The notes: generated by a model not told the origin, from the letters alone. A stretch of DNA of 64,000 bases from Paragyromitra xinjiangensis (GCA_038503065.1 JBCAMK010000011.1:682001-746000), one strand, 5' to 3'; counted from the stretch's first letter, positions 1 through 10,931 are shown. Translations and numbers: made by a program.

Positions 1-1
1 T

Positions 2-862
2 ATAGACCACATTATGACTATCTGTGTCATGCTTCGCGAGGAACAGGGGGACATCATCCGGGAACTAAAGAAGCTTGGAGCTTCAACAGGGTTTGATGTG
101 GATCTAGAAGATGGTGGAACAGGTGGAGATGGCTCGGACACGAGGGATGACTGGAAGGAGAAAGTGCAAGCGCTAGATGAACTTATGGAGAAAATTAAGA
201 GTCTGGAAGAAACGGTTGAACGGATGAAGATGGGGTCGGCCAACGAGGGAAAAGCGAAAGATCATGCACCAGCGATACAGGAAGTACTGGGAGGTAGGGC
301 GAACGTGGTTTCAGAGGATCATCAAGGTGAGGAAGAGCTCGGGGTGTTGAAAGAACCGCGGAGGAGGAAGCAGTCGGATGATATAGTTACGAGTGGCTTT
401 TTGCTGCAACCACTACTGGCTTCACGACGACAAGAGAAGAAAGCAAACCGAACTCCTCCGCCAGTATATAAAAGGAAACGGAAGTCAACCAATGAAAGTG
501 CCATAGCAACGGCAGCAGGTAAACAGGTGCATGTTGACCAATCCAGCACTGTTGCGGGGAACCCTAGGCCTCGATCTCAATCGCAGTCCCGGCGTAAATC
601 GAAGAAGGAAGTGCCGAATTCTCAAAGCGCAGACGAGGCAGAGGCGTCTGTAGAAGAAATCCCAGGTCCACTTTTCCGAGCAAGCGTCAACAATGATGAG
701 TGCGAGGAGGGGGAAGAGGAGGGGGAAGAGGAAGATGAAATAGAAGAAGATCGGATAAAATCTCCAGCCGAGAAGCGGAGAAAGGGTATCGCTGTTTCTA
801 TCGTGTCTAAAAAGGAAGTCGCTGGGAGAAGGGTTTCGCAAGTGAGAAAAGGGCACAAATAA
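2..862 (+). CDS. 3' end of an unrecognised charged, probably nuclear protein
   Basis: The frame is open from base 2 to a TAA at 860-862, so the gene probably enters from outside the window; the ATG at 14 need not be the start. The visible 282-plus residues begin with a short amphipathic stretch (LREEQGDIIRELKKLG) and a predicted coiled coil near residues 45-72. A long low-complexity tail follows, with alternating basic (RRRK, KRKRK, RRKSKKE) and acidic (EEGEEEGEEEDEIEED) clusters. The KRKRK-type runs resemble nuclear localisation signals. I recognise no catalytic domain or family. Codon use and the long open frame support real coding. What the missing N-terminus holds is unknown, and an in-frame intron cannot be excluded. 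Confidence 0.55.
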   Translation: MDHIMTICVMLREEQGDIIRELKKLGASTGFDVDLEDGGTGGDGSDTRDDWKEKVQALDELMEKIKSLEETVERMKMGSANEGKAKDHAPAIQEVLGGRANVVSEDHQGEEELGVLKEPRRRKQSDDIVTSGFLLQPLLASRRQEKKANRTPPPVYKRKRKSTNESAIATAAGKQVHVDQSSTVAGNPRPRSQSQSRRKSKKEVPNSQSADEAEASVEEIPGPLFRASVNNDECEEGEEEGEEEDEIEEDRIKSPAEKRRKGIAVSIVSKKEVAGRRVSQVRKGHK

Positions 863-1672
863 GGGAAAAGTATGCCTAACTTTTAAGGGTCTTTGGAAGT
901 GTTTTTTTTGGGTGTATTATATAATTATTGGGCTCGCAGGTTTCGTCTATCTCTTTAGATGCCTTTATACCAAGACTCGCGGTTAAAAATATTTATCCTT
1001 CGTTTCTGCCATGGAAGCGGATTCCCATGAAGAGAAGACTAGTTATAGGCGTTCATATTGGCAAAGGTTCCACCCTTTCTGTAGGCCTAGTAAGATATCC
1101 TTAGAACTATTAGAAAGAAGCCAACAGTGGTAACCTTATTCCCGGTAGGGGAATGTTTCATGTCATCTCATTTTTAATCATGATACATCACTCGGAGACA
1201 TATATCCCGTATCATTTGTTCTTTTTTGTGCTTTTGTTTATTATTTCTAGCCTTCTCTATGGGTTAGACACATAGATATTTCATTAGGTCTAGATCTTCC
1301 CATCAGTTAATCTAGGCACTTTCAATACGGGTTGCTGAATGGGGTGGTTTGGTTTCAATATACTATGGGTATTGTTGTTCGATGTTATCCAAAGCCTTCT
1401 AGTTAATAGGTAGCTTTTGCTCGCTGAGGCGAAAATTCTAAGGAGAAATTAATTAGGCCCGATGTTATACAATGATATATGCTAACACAAATTTTGAGTG
1501 GGGTAAGAAACGATACAAAGTTCGATGATAATTGCAGTAAGCCGCCTGACAGCAGCTTGGAATTAGAAATAAAGGTCGACTAGACCGACATCCAGATATT
1601 TGCGCGGTCAAGACTTTCGAAGCGGCAAAAGCCAGCGCTTGCAGATGGGGTTATTTCAAATATTACAAAAAG
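863..1672 (+). other. Intergenic spacer, nothing recognised
   Basis: AT-rich sequence with stops in all frames. I see no RNA gene or repeat in it. The last part may be further decayed upstream sequence of the NACHT/ankyrin pseudogene. Confidence 0.4.
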
Positions 1673-3387
1673 GTGATAGCATGTAAGTTCGTGAAGGTTT
1701 ACTACTTCGGGTTAATGGCTGATCGATTTAGGTACTTGCTTGTAAAGTTCCAGATCGATCATATCTTTGGCCAACCTAGTCATAAGGAAATGCGAAAAGC
1801 ACTGGAGACCATACCTACTGGCTCATATAGGACATTCGCGGAAGCGATGAAGATAATTAATTGCCAAGAGGGCGGTAAAGAATTGGCTCTAAGCGTTCTA
1901 GGATGGATTGTTAAAACTACATGCCCGCTATACTCATGTGGCCGTTTTGAAGTCGTGTTACCTAAGCTGGCAAGATCTGGTGAGAAAGCCATTTCTATTG
2001 GTTAGAGGCAGTCTCGGCAGTCTCTTGCACCTCTCTTGGTATCTTTTTGGTGCCCTTTTGATACCGCTCTTTCCTCCACAACGCCTTTAGGATATTAATT
2101 CTGAACAAGATACCGCTGTTTTCTGGCATCGTATGTAAAACCCTTAAATTCAGATAGCTTCGCAAATTTTTAGTTGGGGAATAAAAAGTTCCCTATCCAG
2201 GCAGCAACTTCAAAACGGCGGCATGAGTACATCAACGAACTTCTCGGGACAGCTACTATCAAGGAAGGCGATAAGGAGCCTGAGGAAGATGATTTTTCTT
2301 CAAAAAGGCCGGTCTTGTTACTATTGATGAAATAAGTCAAGTTGCGCGTCTTACGCGCTACACAGTTCAAGAGTATCTTCTTGCCGAAATGTCCTTTGAA
2401 GAGCAGAATTAAACCAGAGAGGCCTATGAGGTTCTTATTGGGGCCAGAAATGCAACTGAGTCAGCAATGCACGTTTTGTTTTTTTACGGGGACTATCCTA
2501 GCTTTTCGGATGTTAATGTGTCGGTTGAATGTTTTGGGCCTTTGCACGCTTCATCATACTGGGACTTTCTCAGCTGACACGGCTGCTTCTCGGGGGTGTG
2601 GAGGGTGTGGGCTCAGTGGGTAAGGATAGTCGGAACCCATTCTCATATGCTACAGAACGAATGTATGTAAGTGGTGGGCTGCTTGTCGATTGAGGTGACG
2701 TGACGTACATTCGAGAGGTATTGGAGACATGACACCGCTACCATGGGTAGCGATGAACGGACGTGAGGCCATAACACGGTTGCTAGTTGGAATAATGTGG
2801 ATGCAGACTCGAAGGATAATGATGGTAGGACGCCACTATCGCAGGCAGGCAGCATGGAATGGACATCAGCCTGTGGTATGTACAACCGCTAGTTGACGGG
2901 GATGATGTGCAGGTGGATTCGAAAGATGATGATGATGATGATGATAGAACACCATTGTCGTGGGGAGCATTCAATGGACACGAATCCATGGTAGAGCTAC
3001 CAGTTAGCCGGAAAGAGGTAGAAGTAGATTCGAAGGATAACGACGGCATGAAACTGCTGGCGTGGGCGGCAAGAGTGGGGCACGAAATGGTGGTGCGGCC
3101 ATTAATCGCCCGGGACGACATAAACGTGAATTTGAAGGATACATGTAATGATGGTATGACAGCGCTATCATTGGCGGCGTTATACGGCAACGCTGTTGTG
3201 GTACAACTATTGATCGAGCGAGACGACGTGGATGCAAATTCGAAAGATAATGACGGCAGGACGCCGCTGTCATTACAGCCGAATGGCTGCGGCGAAGTTG
3301 CTGATTGACAGAAAAGACGTGGACATGGATTTAAAGGACAAAAATGATAAGACATCACTGTCATGCACTTGCAATCGTGATATGTAG
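1673..3387 (+). pseudogene. Decayed NACHT/ankyrin-repeat (NLR-type) gene
   Basis: Three parts appear in the order expected for fungal STAND proteins. First, 1673-2005 reads like the winged-helix region after a NACHT domain: FRYLLVKFQIDHIF, then RKALETIPTGSYRTF, then LALSVLGWIV. Second, bases 2341-2379 encode VARLTRYTVQEYL, the typical motif joining that region to ankyrin repeats, ended soon after by TAA. Third, about 2755-3387 holds at least four ankyrin-like repeats of roughly 33 residues with DGRTPLSL, DGMTALSLAALYGN and VVVQLLIERDDVDANSKDN signatures. The pieces lie in different frames with several stops (near 2003, 2300, 2408, 2830 and 3300), so no continuous protein can be made. The N-terminal effector domain and the P-loop of the NTPase are not found. 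In the family, such proteins act in heterokaryon incompatibility or immunity-like signalling; here it is a relic. Confidence 0.72.
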
Positions 3388-4524
3388 GTCTCCGAATTTG
3401 TGAACGAAAGGACACGCGTGCCGAGAGAGACAGAGTCCAATGTGATTGTACAACTTACCGAAGCAGCGGTGGGGAGGGGAAATCGTAAGGGTTAGTAATC
3501 TCCAGCCCATTCCTTGTACTTTCTAGAAGTCATTAAAATTCTTGCTGACATTACCGTGTAGATAGTTTACTAAATCTGAACCCACCTTAGTTATTTCTTC
3601 GATTCTATTCTTTTTACGTCTCATCATATTTTTGTGTAGCTTGTTTACATCCGAGTTTTTCGTCCTTCTGGGTGCTTTCGCACCCTTCGGAATGGGATTT
3701 GATTTGGGTGAAACATGCTAAGGTGAGGACCTACATGTGTCAGGTATGAAGAACAAAAAATGGCCCCTCTCGGTCAAGGCAGCCGGTTGGCTAGGTCTTT
3801 GATCCTAAGTCTCTGATTCGCTAGTTTGTACCCCTGTTTTCTGATGCTTCACGCTTGACATGAGCAGCTAAGTTCTCTTAGAGTCCCTTAGTGCGGGGTT
3901 GGGGGATAGCCATAAATTTTTCAAATTGACGTTTCTGCTGTTTTCCTAAGCTTTCTTTGTGATAAGGCGTGTGTTTCTACGTATGTCGTAGACGTTATGT
4001 TGATTGAACCACTTTCTAATGATATCGAGTGATTTTTCATGACTATGCGTTGGCACTTTGTACTGGAGTTTCTCGCTAACCAATATTATTTCATTAGACA
4101 TAACGCGCTCAGATGGAGGGTGCAGAGTGTTGTAGTTGATGGGTTCAATTTTTGTCATTTTACTTTTGGTAGATCGACTTCAAAGCCCCATCTCCAATTC
4201 GCTAGCTGTAGAAACCAGGAATGGTAGTCACGGGCGAGCAATTAAAGAGCGTGACGAATTACGCTAAAGATTGGCAGCAAGGTTTGTGTTACACCTCAGA
4301 CGATCGGAATTTGTCAAAACATTAGTTCTTTGACCCTATTTACATCATAATCTGCTAGGCCGAACTCTACCTCGAAAGAATGTCATATCTTGTTCGCTGT
4401 CTAGAATTGACTTATGCACAAGATCCTTCTCAATTCCCCAACCATACTTCAACTCTTGTTTCTCAATCTTCTCCTCTGCTAATCCTTGTTCTTGACCGCG
4501 GCTCAACTGAGTCGGCTATATGAT
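3388..4524. other. Intergenic spacer, nothing recognised
   Basis: Only short, unconvincing ORFs on both strands (for example 3946-4158 minus). No repeat longer than about 15 bp and no RNA gene was recognised. Confidence 0.4.
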
Positions 4525-4749
4525 ACTACCGTGATATCTCGGGAGTAACGAACGGGGCCGGGTGACAGGAATTAATTTTGGGTTGGTTAAAGACAAATTA
4601 GAACTCAATTACGACCAGTAAATAGATGCCGAGATCAACCTGGAAGGTAAATTTACTGGTTATAATTGAGCCCCAATGTTTCTGCGACCAATCCAGAATT
4701 AATTCCTGTCACCCGGCCCCGTTCGTTACTGCTGAGATATTACGGTAGT
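4525..4749. repeat. Foldback/MITE-like element with ~100-bp inverted arms
   Basis: The left arm (4525-4627) and right arm (4649-4749) are imperfect reverse complements over about 100 bp. The best core is a 30-bp identical block covering AACGAACGGGGCCGGGTGAC in each arm. The outer ends read ACTACCGTGATATCTC on the left and GAGATATTACGGTAGT on the right. Only about 20 bp of loop separates the arms, so the whole element folds on itself and cannot encode a transposase. I see no clear target-site duplication. This is the structure of a non-autonomous DNA transposon. Confidence 0.7.
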
Positions 4750-5413
4750 CCTAAAGGTTGATTGAGAGCGAAAAGGCAAAGCGTTCGACTCCTGCAATAA
4801 CCGGACACCTAATATATCGCAATAAGCGATGAGTAAAACGTGATCGGCCAAGCTTAGTAACATTTGTGAAAACCTACCCCGGGAATTCTACGGCTGCGGG
4901 CTTGACTAAGTCATTGGGTTACGACTTATTGGTTTGAGAATTCCCCTAAAGTCGTAGTAGATATGTTGGACGACATGCTCGTTCACGTCTCGATCCCCAG
5001 GACCGCTAGGTGTATTTTGACTCGCGATGGTAAAATATTTTACTTGCCCTCTGAGCAGCACGTTACAGTCACCGATGGCAGTTATTCACCATAGTTATAA
5101 TAAATAATAGATAGATAGTCTTTCAGAATTTATCGAGAAGTCTCAAATATAAGGGTATCTCCGCTAGAAGGATAGTTGATTCTCTCACTGATTTGTTTGT
5201 CGGAAAATATCCTCTCCCGCCTTATCCTACTTCAATCTATGGACTAAACCCAAGGCAAGGGTCATATCCCCCCTGCTTAGTATTCAATGACATCAAAAAA
5301 TAGCCTAACGCCGACAGCTTAGCAGACCGTATAAAACCCCTGAGAAAATTCTTAAAGCCTTACCTCACTGCTTTATATCGCTCATCTTGTACTATTACTC
5401 ACCCTCAAAAAAA
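4750..5413. other. Spacer downstream of palC
   Basis: No ORF of note. The right end is the probable 3' UTR of the minus-strand palC gene, rich in C/T on the plus strand. Confidence 0.4.
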
Positions 5414-6844
5414 TCAATAATATCCTCCCTTCCCCACATATGCAGCCTCTGCGCTCTTCTCCACCTCCTCCTCACTATCTGCCTCCTCCTCATACCGTAT
5501 CCCCTGCGCGCCCTCCGCTTTCAATGCCCTCATCTCCTCGCCACTCAACCGCGGCGCCTCCCAATTCTTCAAACTATGAATCTCTCTCCCGCTCGGAATT
5601 CTCCTCGCTAGCTCCCCAGCTTCCGGAAGCGTCTGGAACATAACACTATCATTTAACTTCCGCCACTTTTCTTCCAACGCCTCCAACACCTTCACCTCCT
5701 CCGCACGGCCCGCATCTAACCCCCAGTTTGAGTCTGCCGCCGCGAGGTGCTTCGCTTCCTTTCGCTCTGATAGCTCGCGGCGTAGCTTATCGATACTGCT
5801 CGTGGGCGCAGAGAGCATTGATTTCGCGAGGAGCACCCAGGCGATTGCTTCGCCGGTGCGGCCGGAGGACTCCGCATCGATGCCGAGGAAACGACAGGAT
5901 TTGGCACGACAGACTTTTTGGAGGGATTCGAGATAACGCAGGAGGTCATCATTGATCTCGGTATGAGTAGATGAGTCGGGGAGGATGTTGTGGCGTTTGG
6001 AAGTGGATGTGGAGAGAAGGCCGAGGGCCTTCGAGGCGTGGTCGGAGGCAGAAATACAGAGGCGTGCGAGAAGGAGTGCACGGATGGAAGTGGGAGGATC
6101 AGGTGGGTTGTAAAGCCATTCTTTGCTGGACTTTTTGGCATCACGGTTGTGGGCTGTGAGGGAGAGGTAAGTGGGATAGGGGTCTTGTTTTATTACAGCG
6201 ATCAGGGTAGCATCAGCGAGAGCAAGGGAAGCGAAAGCAGAGAGTGCAGGGGTAGTGAGTTCAATTGGCCAAGAGGTGGCATTTGAGGGCTGCGGGCGAG
6301 AGAGAAGGTGGGTGAATATTGAGGCAGAAGTGAGGAGATTTCCAGCAGCTTGGTTGAAGAGGAGTTGGGGATCTATAGAGGGAGGTTTGGCAGATTGAGT
6401 TGCACTAGGGGACAAAACTTGGAGGAGCTGTGAGCGAGCTTGAAGCGTATACGCATAGGCGAGTGTTGAGAGGGTCCAGAATATCTCATAGCTTAGCCCT
6501 GGCCGTGCTATTCGTGGTGACTCAGTAGAGAACTTCTTTGCGGTCAATACAGCGCGCCATGAGGTCTCAAACTGAGGGGCGTAAGGTTTGAGAAAAGCCT
6601 CGTTGCCTTCTAGAGCTGTAAAGAGAGCTAGTAGATGGGAGACGTAGGACTCGAGCTCTCTAATGACGAGTGGAAAATTGGCATTTTGAGATGCTGGAGG
6701 CAGTCGTTTATGGTTTTTGAGAACATTTCTAACTGAGCCGCGGTGAGAGGTGGCAAGAAGAGGTAGTGAAGGATATGTTGGCGAGTCGAAGTATGTAGGA
6801 TAGGAGACTGTAGATGTTGTAGGGAGGGAGAATGGAAATGGCAT
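5414..6844 (-). CDS. palC: pH-response regulator PalC (BRO1-domain protein)
   Basis: Single-exon 476-aa protein. The N-terminus MPFPFSLPTTSTVSYPTYF, the block THRGSVRN...LKNHKRLPP (about residues 33-50) and the helical body with LSYEIFWTLSTLAYAYT are hallmarks of PalC, the BRO1-family component of the ambient-pH (Pal/Rim) pathway. In Aspergillus, PalC joins ESCRT-III (Vps32/Snf7) at the plasma membrane so that PalA and PalB can process the zinc-finger factor PacC under alkaline conditions; that role is inferred for this copy. The protein is alanine- and leucine-rich and ends in an acidic segment (EEEADSEEEVEKS) and GKGGYY. Length fits the family. The first ATG is used because it gives the conserved N-terminus. 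It is divergent from the complex I gene at 7221. Confidence 0.87.
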   Translation of the reverse strand: MPFPFSLPTTSTVSYPTYFDSPTYPSLPLLATSHRGSVRNVLKNHKRLPPASQNANFPLVIRELESYVSHLLALFTALEGNEAFLKPYAPQFETSWRAVLTAKKFSTESPRIARPGLSYEIFWTLSTLAYAYTLQARSQLLQVLSPSATQSAKPPSIDPQLLFNQAAGNLLTSASIFTHLLSRPQPSNATSWPIELTTPALSAFASLALADATLIAVIKQDPYPTYLSLTAHNRDAKKSSKEWLYNPPDPPTSIRALLLARLCISASDHASKALGLLSTSTSKRHNILPDSSTHTEINDDLLRYLESLQKVCRAKSCRFLGIDAESSGRTGEAIAWVLLAKSMLSAPTSSIDKLRRELSERKEAKHLAAADSNWGLDAGRAEEVKVLEALEEKWRKLNDSVMFQTLPEAGELARRIPSGREIHSLKNWEAPRLSGEEMRALKAEGAQGIRYEEEADSEEEVEKSAEAAYVGKGGYY

Positions 6845-7220
6845 TGTGGGCCAAATTAGAGAAGGGTTTTGTAATTAAGTTCTCGATAGCTATTATTGAG
6901 ATACAAGAATTTCGTCCAAGATAATTCTCTCTTAGTTCTCAAACCGTCGATATTCCGCCCAGATGAGTGATGTTCTATGCAAAGATGTGGAAGTCGCGAA
7001 AGCTCTTTGGGGGCACGTGAAATGCGGGGCTTTTCCTCCCTGTCCCACCCACGTATGTAAGCGCCAAGAATCGTCAATTCCAACGTCAACACTCGTCCTT
7101 AAGGTCTCCGAATCTACACCTGCAATCTAATTGCTTTCTCGGTATACGCTCCCCCATCATTCCTTAGTTATTTTTTTTGCGGAATTGGTTAATTAACTCC
7201 GCGAAAGAACATCACCAGCC
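6845..7220. promoter_or_regulatory. Divergent intergenic promoter, palC / complex I 12 kDa subunit
   Basis: A 376-bp space separates the two ATGs and must hold both promoters. A CACGTG E-box lies at 7014-7019. One GCCAAG hexamer at 7063-7068 matches the PacC consensus GCCARG, the output of the pathway in which PalC works. A single hexamer is expected by chance at this length, so this is only suggestive. Pyrimidine-rich tracts precede the plus-strand start. Confidence 0.45.
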
Positions 7221-7613
7221 ATGCCCATCCCCGAATCCCCTGCGTTCCTCGCCAAGAAGCCCACAGTCCCACCCACTTTCGAGGGCGTCGACTACGAGGA
7301 CAACAAGGCCCTCAAAGCCGCCCAAGATGCCGTCCTCCGCGAGCAATGGGTTCAGTCTATGATGGCGCGCATTGTCAGGGACGAGTTAGGGAAATGTTAT
7401 TACCGCGAGGGAGTGAATCATTTGCAGAACTGTGCGAAGCTGAGGGGTGAGTGATGGATCCCCGGGTACTTGTGTGGGAGAGAGCTAAGGAAGGGATGCT
7501 ACGGATTGATGGCTAATTGGGGGTCAGAACGGTACTTGGAACTGCTAAAGAACGCGAAGGTTAAGGGATACCTGTTCGAGATGCAGAACATCCTTCCAGG
7601 ACAGTCGAAATAG
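7221..7613 (+). CDS. NADH:ubiquinone oxidoreductase 12 kDa subunit (NDUFB10-like), complex I
   Basis: CDS join(7221..7446,7528..7613), 103 aa. The 81-nt intron starts GTGAGT, has a GGCTAAT branch and ends CAG; splicing restores the frame as ...AKLRERYLELLKN. The start MPIPESPAFLAKKPTVPPTF and the central REQWVQSMMARIVRDELGKC match the fungal accessory subunit related to mammalian NDUFB10 (PDSW). The spaced cysteines CYYREGVNHLQNC (C-x11-C) are the disulfide motif typical of this intermembrane-space-facing subunit. It is a structural, not catalytic, part of the membrane arm of complex I in mitochondria. Unspliced reading stops eight residues after the donor. The start ATG follows directly a run of upstream stops. 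Confidence 0.85.
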
Positions 7614-8082
7614 AAATTGCAGTAGATGTCACACGAACCGAAAGAACGGATATATATTTGGAGTTTTCTATCATGATGGATGGGTCGAGCGTTGCATATG
7701 CTGTATCATACAAGTTCGAGGGTATGTGAAGAAACACTTGCTCTCAAGTCTGCAATGCTCTTCCTTGGCCCTAGTTTCTAAGGTGTGATTGCATGTCACT
7801 TGTCTCGGCCATGGCTCGGGCTTCAAGGATATGTTGGGCTCCTTCTAAGGCTCTCCGCTGCTATGAATTGAGATATGTCAATGCTCAAGCGCAACGATCT
7901 AAGCTGCCATGCTGGGACTTAACCTTAGAATCTAGCGGGGTTCTCAAAACCAAACTGAGTCTTTCAATGATGCGCAATAACAACCCGTGGATTTTAGCGT
8001 CAAAGAGAGGGAGAAACCTGAATCCCAAGAATAGATAAGTACTAGAAACCAGACTCTTATAGCACGACTTTATGTCAAATAG
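7614..8082. other. Spacer after the complex I gene
   Basis: Probable 3' UTR, then AT-rich sequence. The small plus ORF at 7793-8038 has no recognisable protein and is not supported. Confidence 0.4.
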
Positions 8083-8087
8083 AACCA

Positions 8088-8258
8088 TGTTGGAGATGCT
8101 TCCTAATACGGGATGCCTCCTCGGGTGTGGCTTCGGGGTCGGAAATGATTGAGAGACGGGCACCCGAGAGAGCTATTTAGATAGGGGTCGTATGCCCACC
8201 TCTAGCAAGCAAGCAATCGAGTCTTCTATTCCTCCCTACGTGCCCCAATATTACAACA
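8088..8258. mobile_element. Solo LTR with 5-bp target-site duplication (Copia-like ends)
   Basis: The element begins TGTTGGAGATGCTTCC and ends TTACAACA, giving the TG...CA ends with a TGTTG/CAACA inverted terminus used by many LTR retrotransposons. It is flanked on both sides by AACCA (8083-8087 and 8259-8263). The 41.1-kb copy shares the same start (TGTTGGAKATTGCTTCCTAATA pattern), an internal CGGGCACCCG block and the 3' AAGCAATC...TTACAACA block. No internal retrotransposon sequence is present, so it is a solo LTR left by recombination. Confidence 0.8.
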
Positions 8259-8263
8259 AACCA

Positions 8264-8817
8264 CTCTCGCACCAAGCCGAGTGATGGGCTATGAAGGGTG
8301 TCACCATAGCACCCTCCTAGGCGATGCACGTGGAAATGATGTCACAATAAATAGCAAAGGAGTTGGGTGTAATTATTGAGTGTTTCATTATCCAACAACT
8401 TTTGAACTAAACACTGCGTTTCCGGCAGGCAAGTTTCTTCCTTTCAATGAAAGCCTACGTTCTCGTTGGTTTCGTTTCGGAAAAGAACAATCACAGATTT
8501 ATATTCATGCCATAAAACGAAAATCCAGGTCGTAAATACCTTTACATACCTAGATCTCGTAGGTTCATTATCCACCCTGAGGCACAAAACTTCCTCTTCT
8601 TTCTGTAGCGTAGCTCACAGCTAGTGACCACCGACCATTCTGCTATGGAGCTGGAATATTGTCTTTAAAACTAATCCTGCCTCAAACTCTACTCCTCTAG
8701 ACGAATTACTTGAGCAGGCTAAATCCCTTCGAATTTTTTCCAAAATCCGCGAACTCATCAATTCTCTTCTACCATAAAGCAAAATCATTGACTAGCTACT
8801 GAATCAGTTCTAGAATT
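8264..8817. other. Spacer after the solo LTR
   Basis: Contains CTATGAAGGGTGTC at 8289-8302, which recurs at the same side of the other solo LTR (41315-41328). Otherwise no gene or repeat was seen. Confidence 0.4.
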
Positions 8818-9640
8818 ATGAACTTTGACCTCCCACCCCCTGGTGGCTCTAGTCTTGCACCTCCTTCAAGTCATATTCCCAACCCAGAAAAAACCAAATT
8901 CATCCAAGTTGACCGGGGAAAGTTTAATAAAGGCGGCTCATGAATATGTGTAGTTAGCAGTTAGAGATGCGAAACCCATTTACTCCATGTTTCGCATGGA
9001 CTGAAGTGTCAGCTGGTGGGCTCAATAATGTGAACCCCGACAAGCTCACCTTGAAATATGAAGAGTACGAGAATTTAATGGGCTGCAGGCAAGAGTGTAG
9101 CAAAATTACTGTTGACTATGGAAAAGCCCTTAGTTCATTATTGATAGGCACAAATACCAGTATGCTGCTCCATTCCCAGGCCAACGACAAAGAACAGTGA
9201 ATTTTGTCTGCATGCAGCAACTCTAGTGGATATAAGAGGAAGGACCTACATCTTTGACCTTGCTTTCGGTGGTGAAGTCCGAGGCTTGGTAGATGGTAAG
9301 GAATGGACTACAGCGACAGTACCATCTCAAATGGGAAAATCGAGGTATAACTGTTTAAGATGCACACGTATTTCGATATTTTTCCAAGATACTAACGGAA
9401 ATATTCAGTTACTTTACGACGGGCGCTCATGAAGAGGAGTCTTTGAAATTTTTGTGCCTGTAAATACGGCCACGGGGAAAGTAGCGATCTACCAGGAAGT
9501 GGGGGTACCGCGAGCTGGCCAGCTAAAGAAAAGGCATTCATCATTGTGTTACAGTCTGCAAGAAAGGTTGGGCTTTCGAGGGTCAAGCGGGTGGGGAATT
9601 CAGTAAGTTTTCAAGGGGAATACCACTGCGACAGGCCTAA
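8818..9640 (+). pseudogene. Decayed coding region, possibly a fucose-lectin-type beta-propeller
   Basis: Three coding-like blocks lie in shifting frames: 8818-8943 (starts MNFDLPPPGGSSLAPP), 8967-9200, and 9226-9432. The last carries two blade-like strings, RTYIFDLAFGGEVRGLVDGK followed by EWTTATV, and RISIFFQDTNGNIQLLYDG. The second resembles the repeat of fungal fucose-specific lectins (a RVYYQD-x-NGxI type motif). An open but different frame continues to about 9600. A frameshift near 9195 and stops near 8943 and 9430 break it unless several introns are present, and I found no convincing splice set. The family call is weak. Confidence 0.33.
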
Positions 9641-10931
9641 AGGAATTAAAAACTAACCTGATCACTCATGGGTATTGGGGACATAAAAAGGGCGAGCTGG
9701 AGGCCCTCCTCACAGAGATAGGACATTATTATGGGATTAAAGATATCCGATTTGGGTAAGGCGAGGTCGATCGTATTATACACCATGGCATTGTTATTGT
9801 CGTTCAGAATCGGTCATTCCATTATCCACAGAATACTCGTGCAATGAGTTGGACAATTTGATGGAATATTCTTACGACATTATGCTCCCATAGGGCAATA
9901 TTATTGAAATCAAACCTGTTGATAGAATCTTTACACTGCTACCAACCAATTAGGGCTACAGGGAAGCATCTTGGTAGGGGCCCAACGACGCAAAGTTTCT
10001 TGATCTCAGGGAGTAGAAGATTTTAGTGGCGATGGGTGAGTCTCCCAAAAATCCCCGATTCCTCGCAGTCAACGTCTTGTTCTAATTATTTTATACTAAC
10101 TCAAGAATTGCGAGTTATGCATAGCCGACCCCGAAGCAACTCTCACACCGATCCTGCTGAGAACCTACTCCTGACAGGAACAAACATCAATCCCCATACG
10201 AACTAAGGGCAGAATTGACAACACCCCTCGATATCTTATAGCAGCTTTAAGATTTCCTTGAACCCAACCTGAACCCACCCACTTTACTTATTACCACCAA
10301 GTCCTTATAGTCAAAAATCGTTGGGGTTATTAATCGATCTCTAGATTGAGCCCATGAACGAAGGATGGTTATCTGGCGACTGGCTCGGTCCCCATGCAAG
10401 CGCTAAATTCAATACCCCATGAGGAAACCCTTTGCGGAGTTTAGTCAAGATCCTACACAAAGTTTGAAAAATAGGTCTCATTGCTATCAAAGTCTATTTT
10501 TCATCAAATAGGAACTACATGTACATGTACCTAGAACCCAATCTAGTGGATAAAAGCTGCGCTATCTTAGCTTAGCAGTCCAACACAACCTGGCCACCAC
10601 ACCCGTGACATTCCCAACCTTTTTCGTAAAGACCACTACCTACCGGTACACCAATTCCCATCACCCAAGGTAATTCATTACCAACCCCCTACTCCGCTCC
10701 ATTTGAAGGTATGTGCTTCGGGTCAATCGCATATTTCGTATCGCTAGAAACTAAATCCATCCTACTTAGCCAACAGCTTCCTGCAAGTTAAACGACCTCC
10801 AACCAGCCAATTCTTCCGTCGTAAAAATATCCTAGAAAAGCACCTCAAGGCACTCATGTTCGCGTCAACAGAATAATGGAATACCCGAAGCTTAAGGTAA
10901 TTTAACCCAACCTCTTAATTTTACCCCGTTA
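9641..10931. other. Spacer; last part may be an upstream exon of the decayed gene at 11.2 kb
   Basis: Up to about 10.7 kb I see only short ORFs. At about 10763-10899 the plus strand reads SFLQVKRPPTSQFFRRK-like basic sequence with one TAA and then a GTAATT donor-like site. This could be an earlier exon of the broken gene beyond the inserted MITE. TACATGTA occurs twice, overlapping, at 10516-10529. Confidence 0.35.

Noticed and set aside
4740..4800. Possible tRNA because of GTTCGACTCC at about 4782
   Set aside because: No matching A box, anticodon arm or acceptor stem could be drawn.
5440..6286. Several plus-strand ORFs under palC
   Set aside because: Shadows of the palC coding sequence on the opposite strand.
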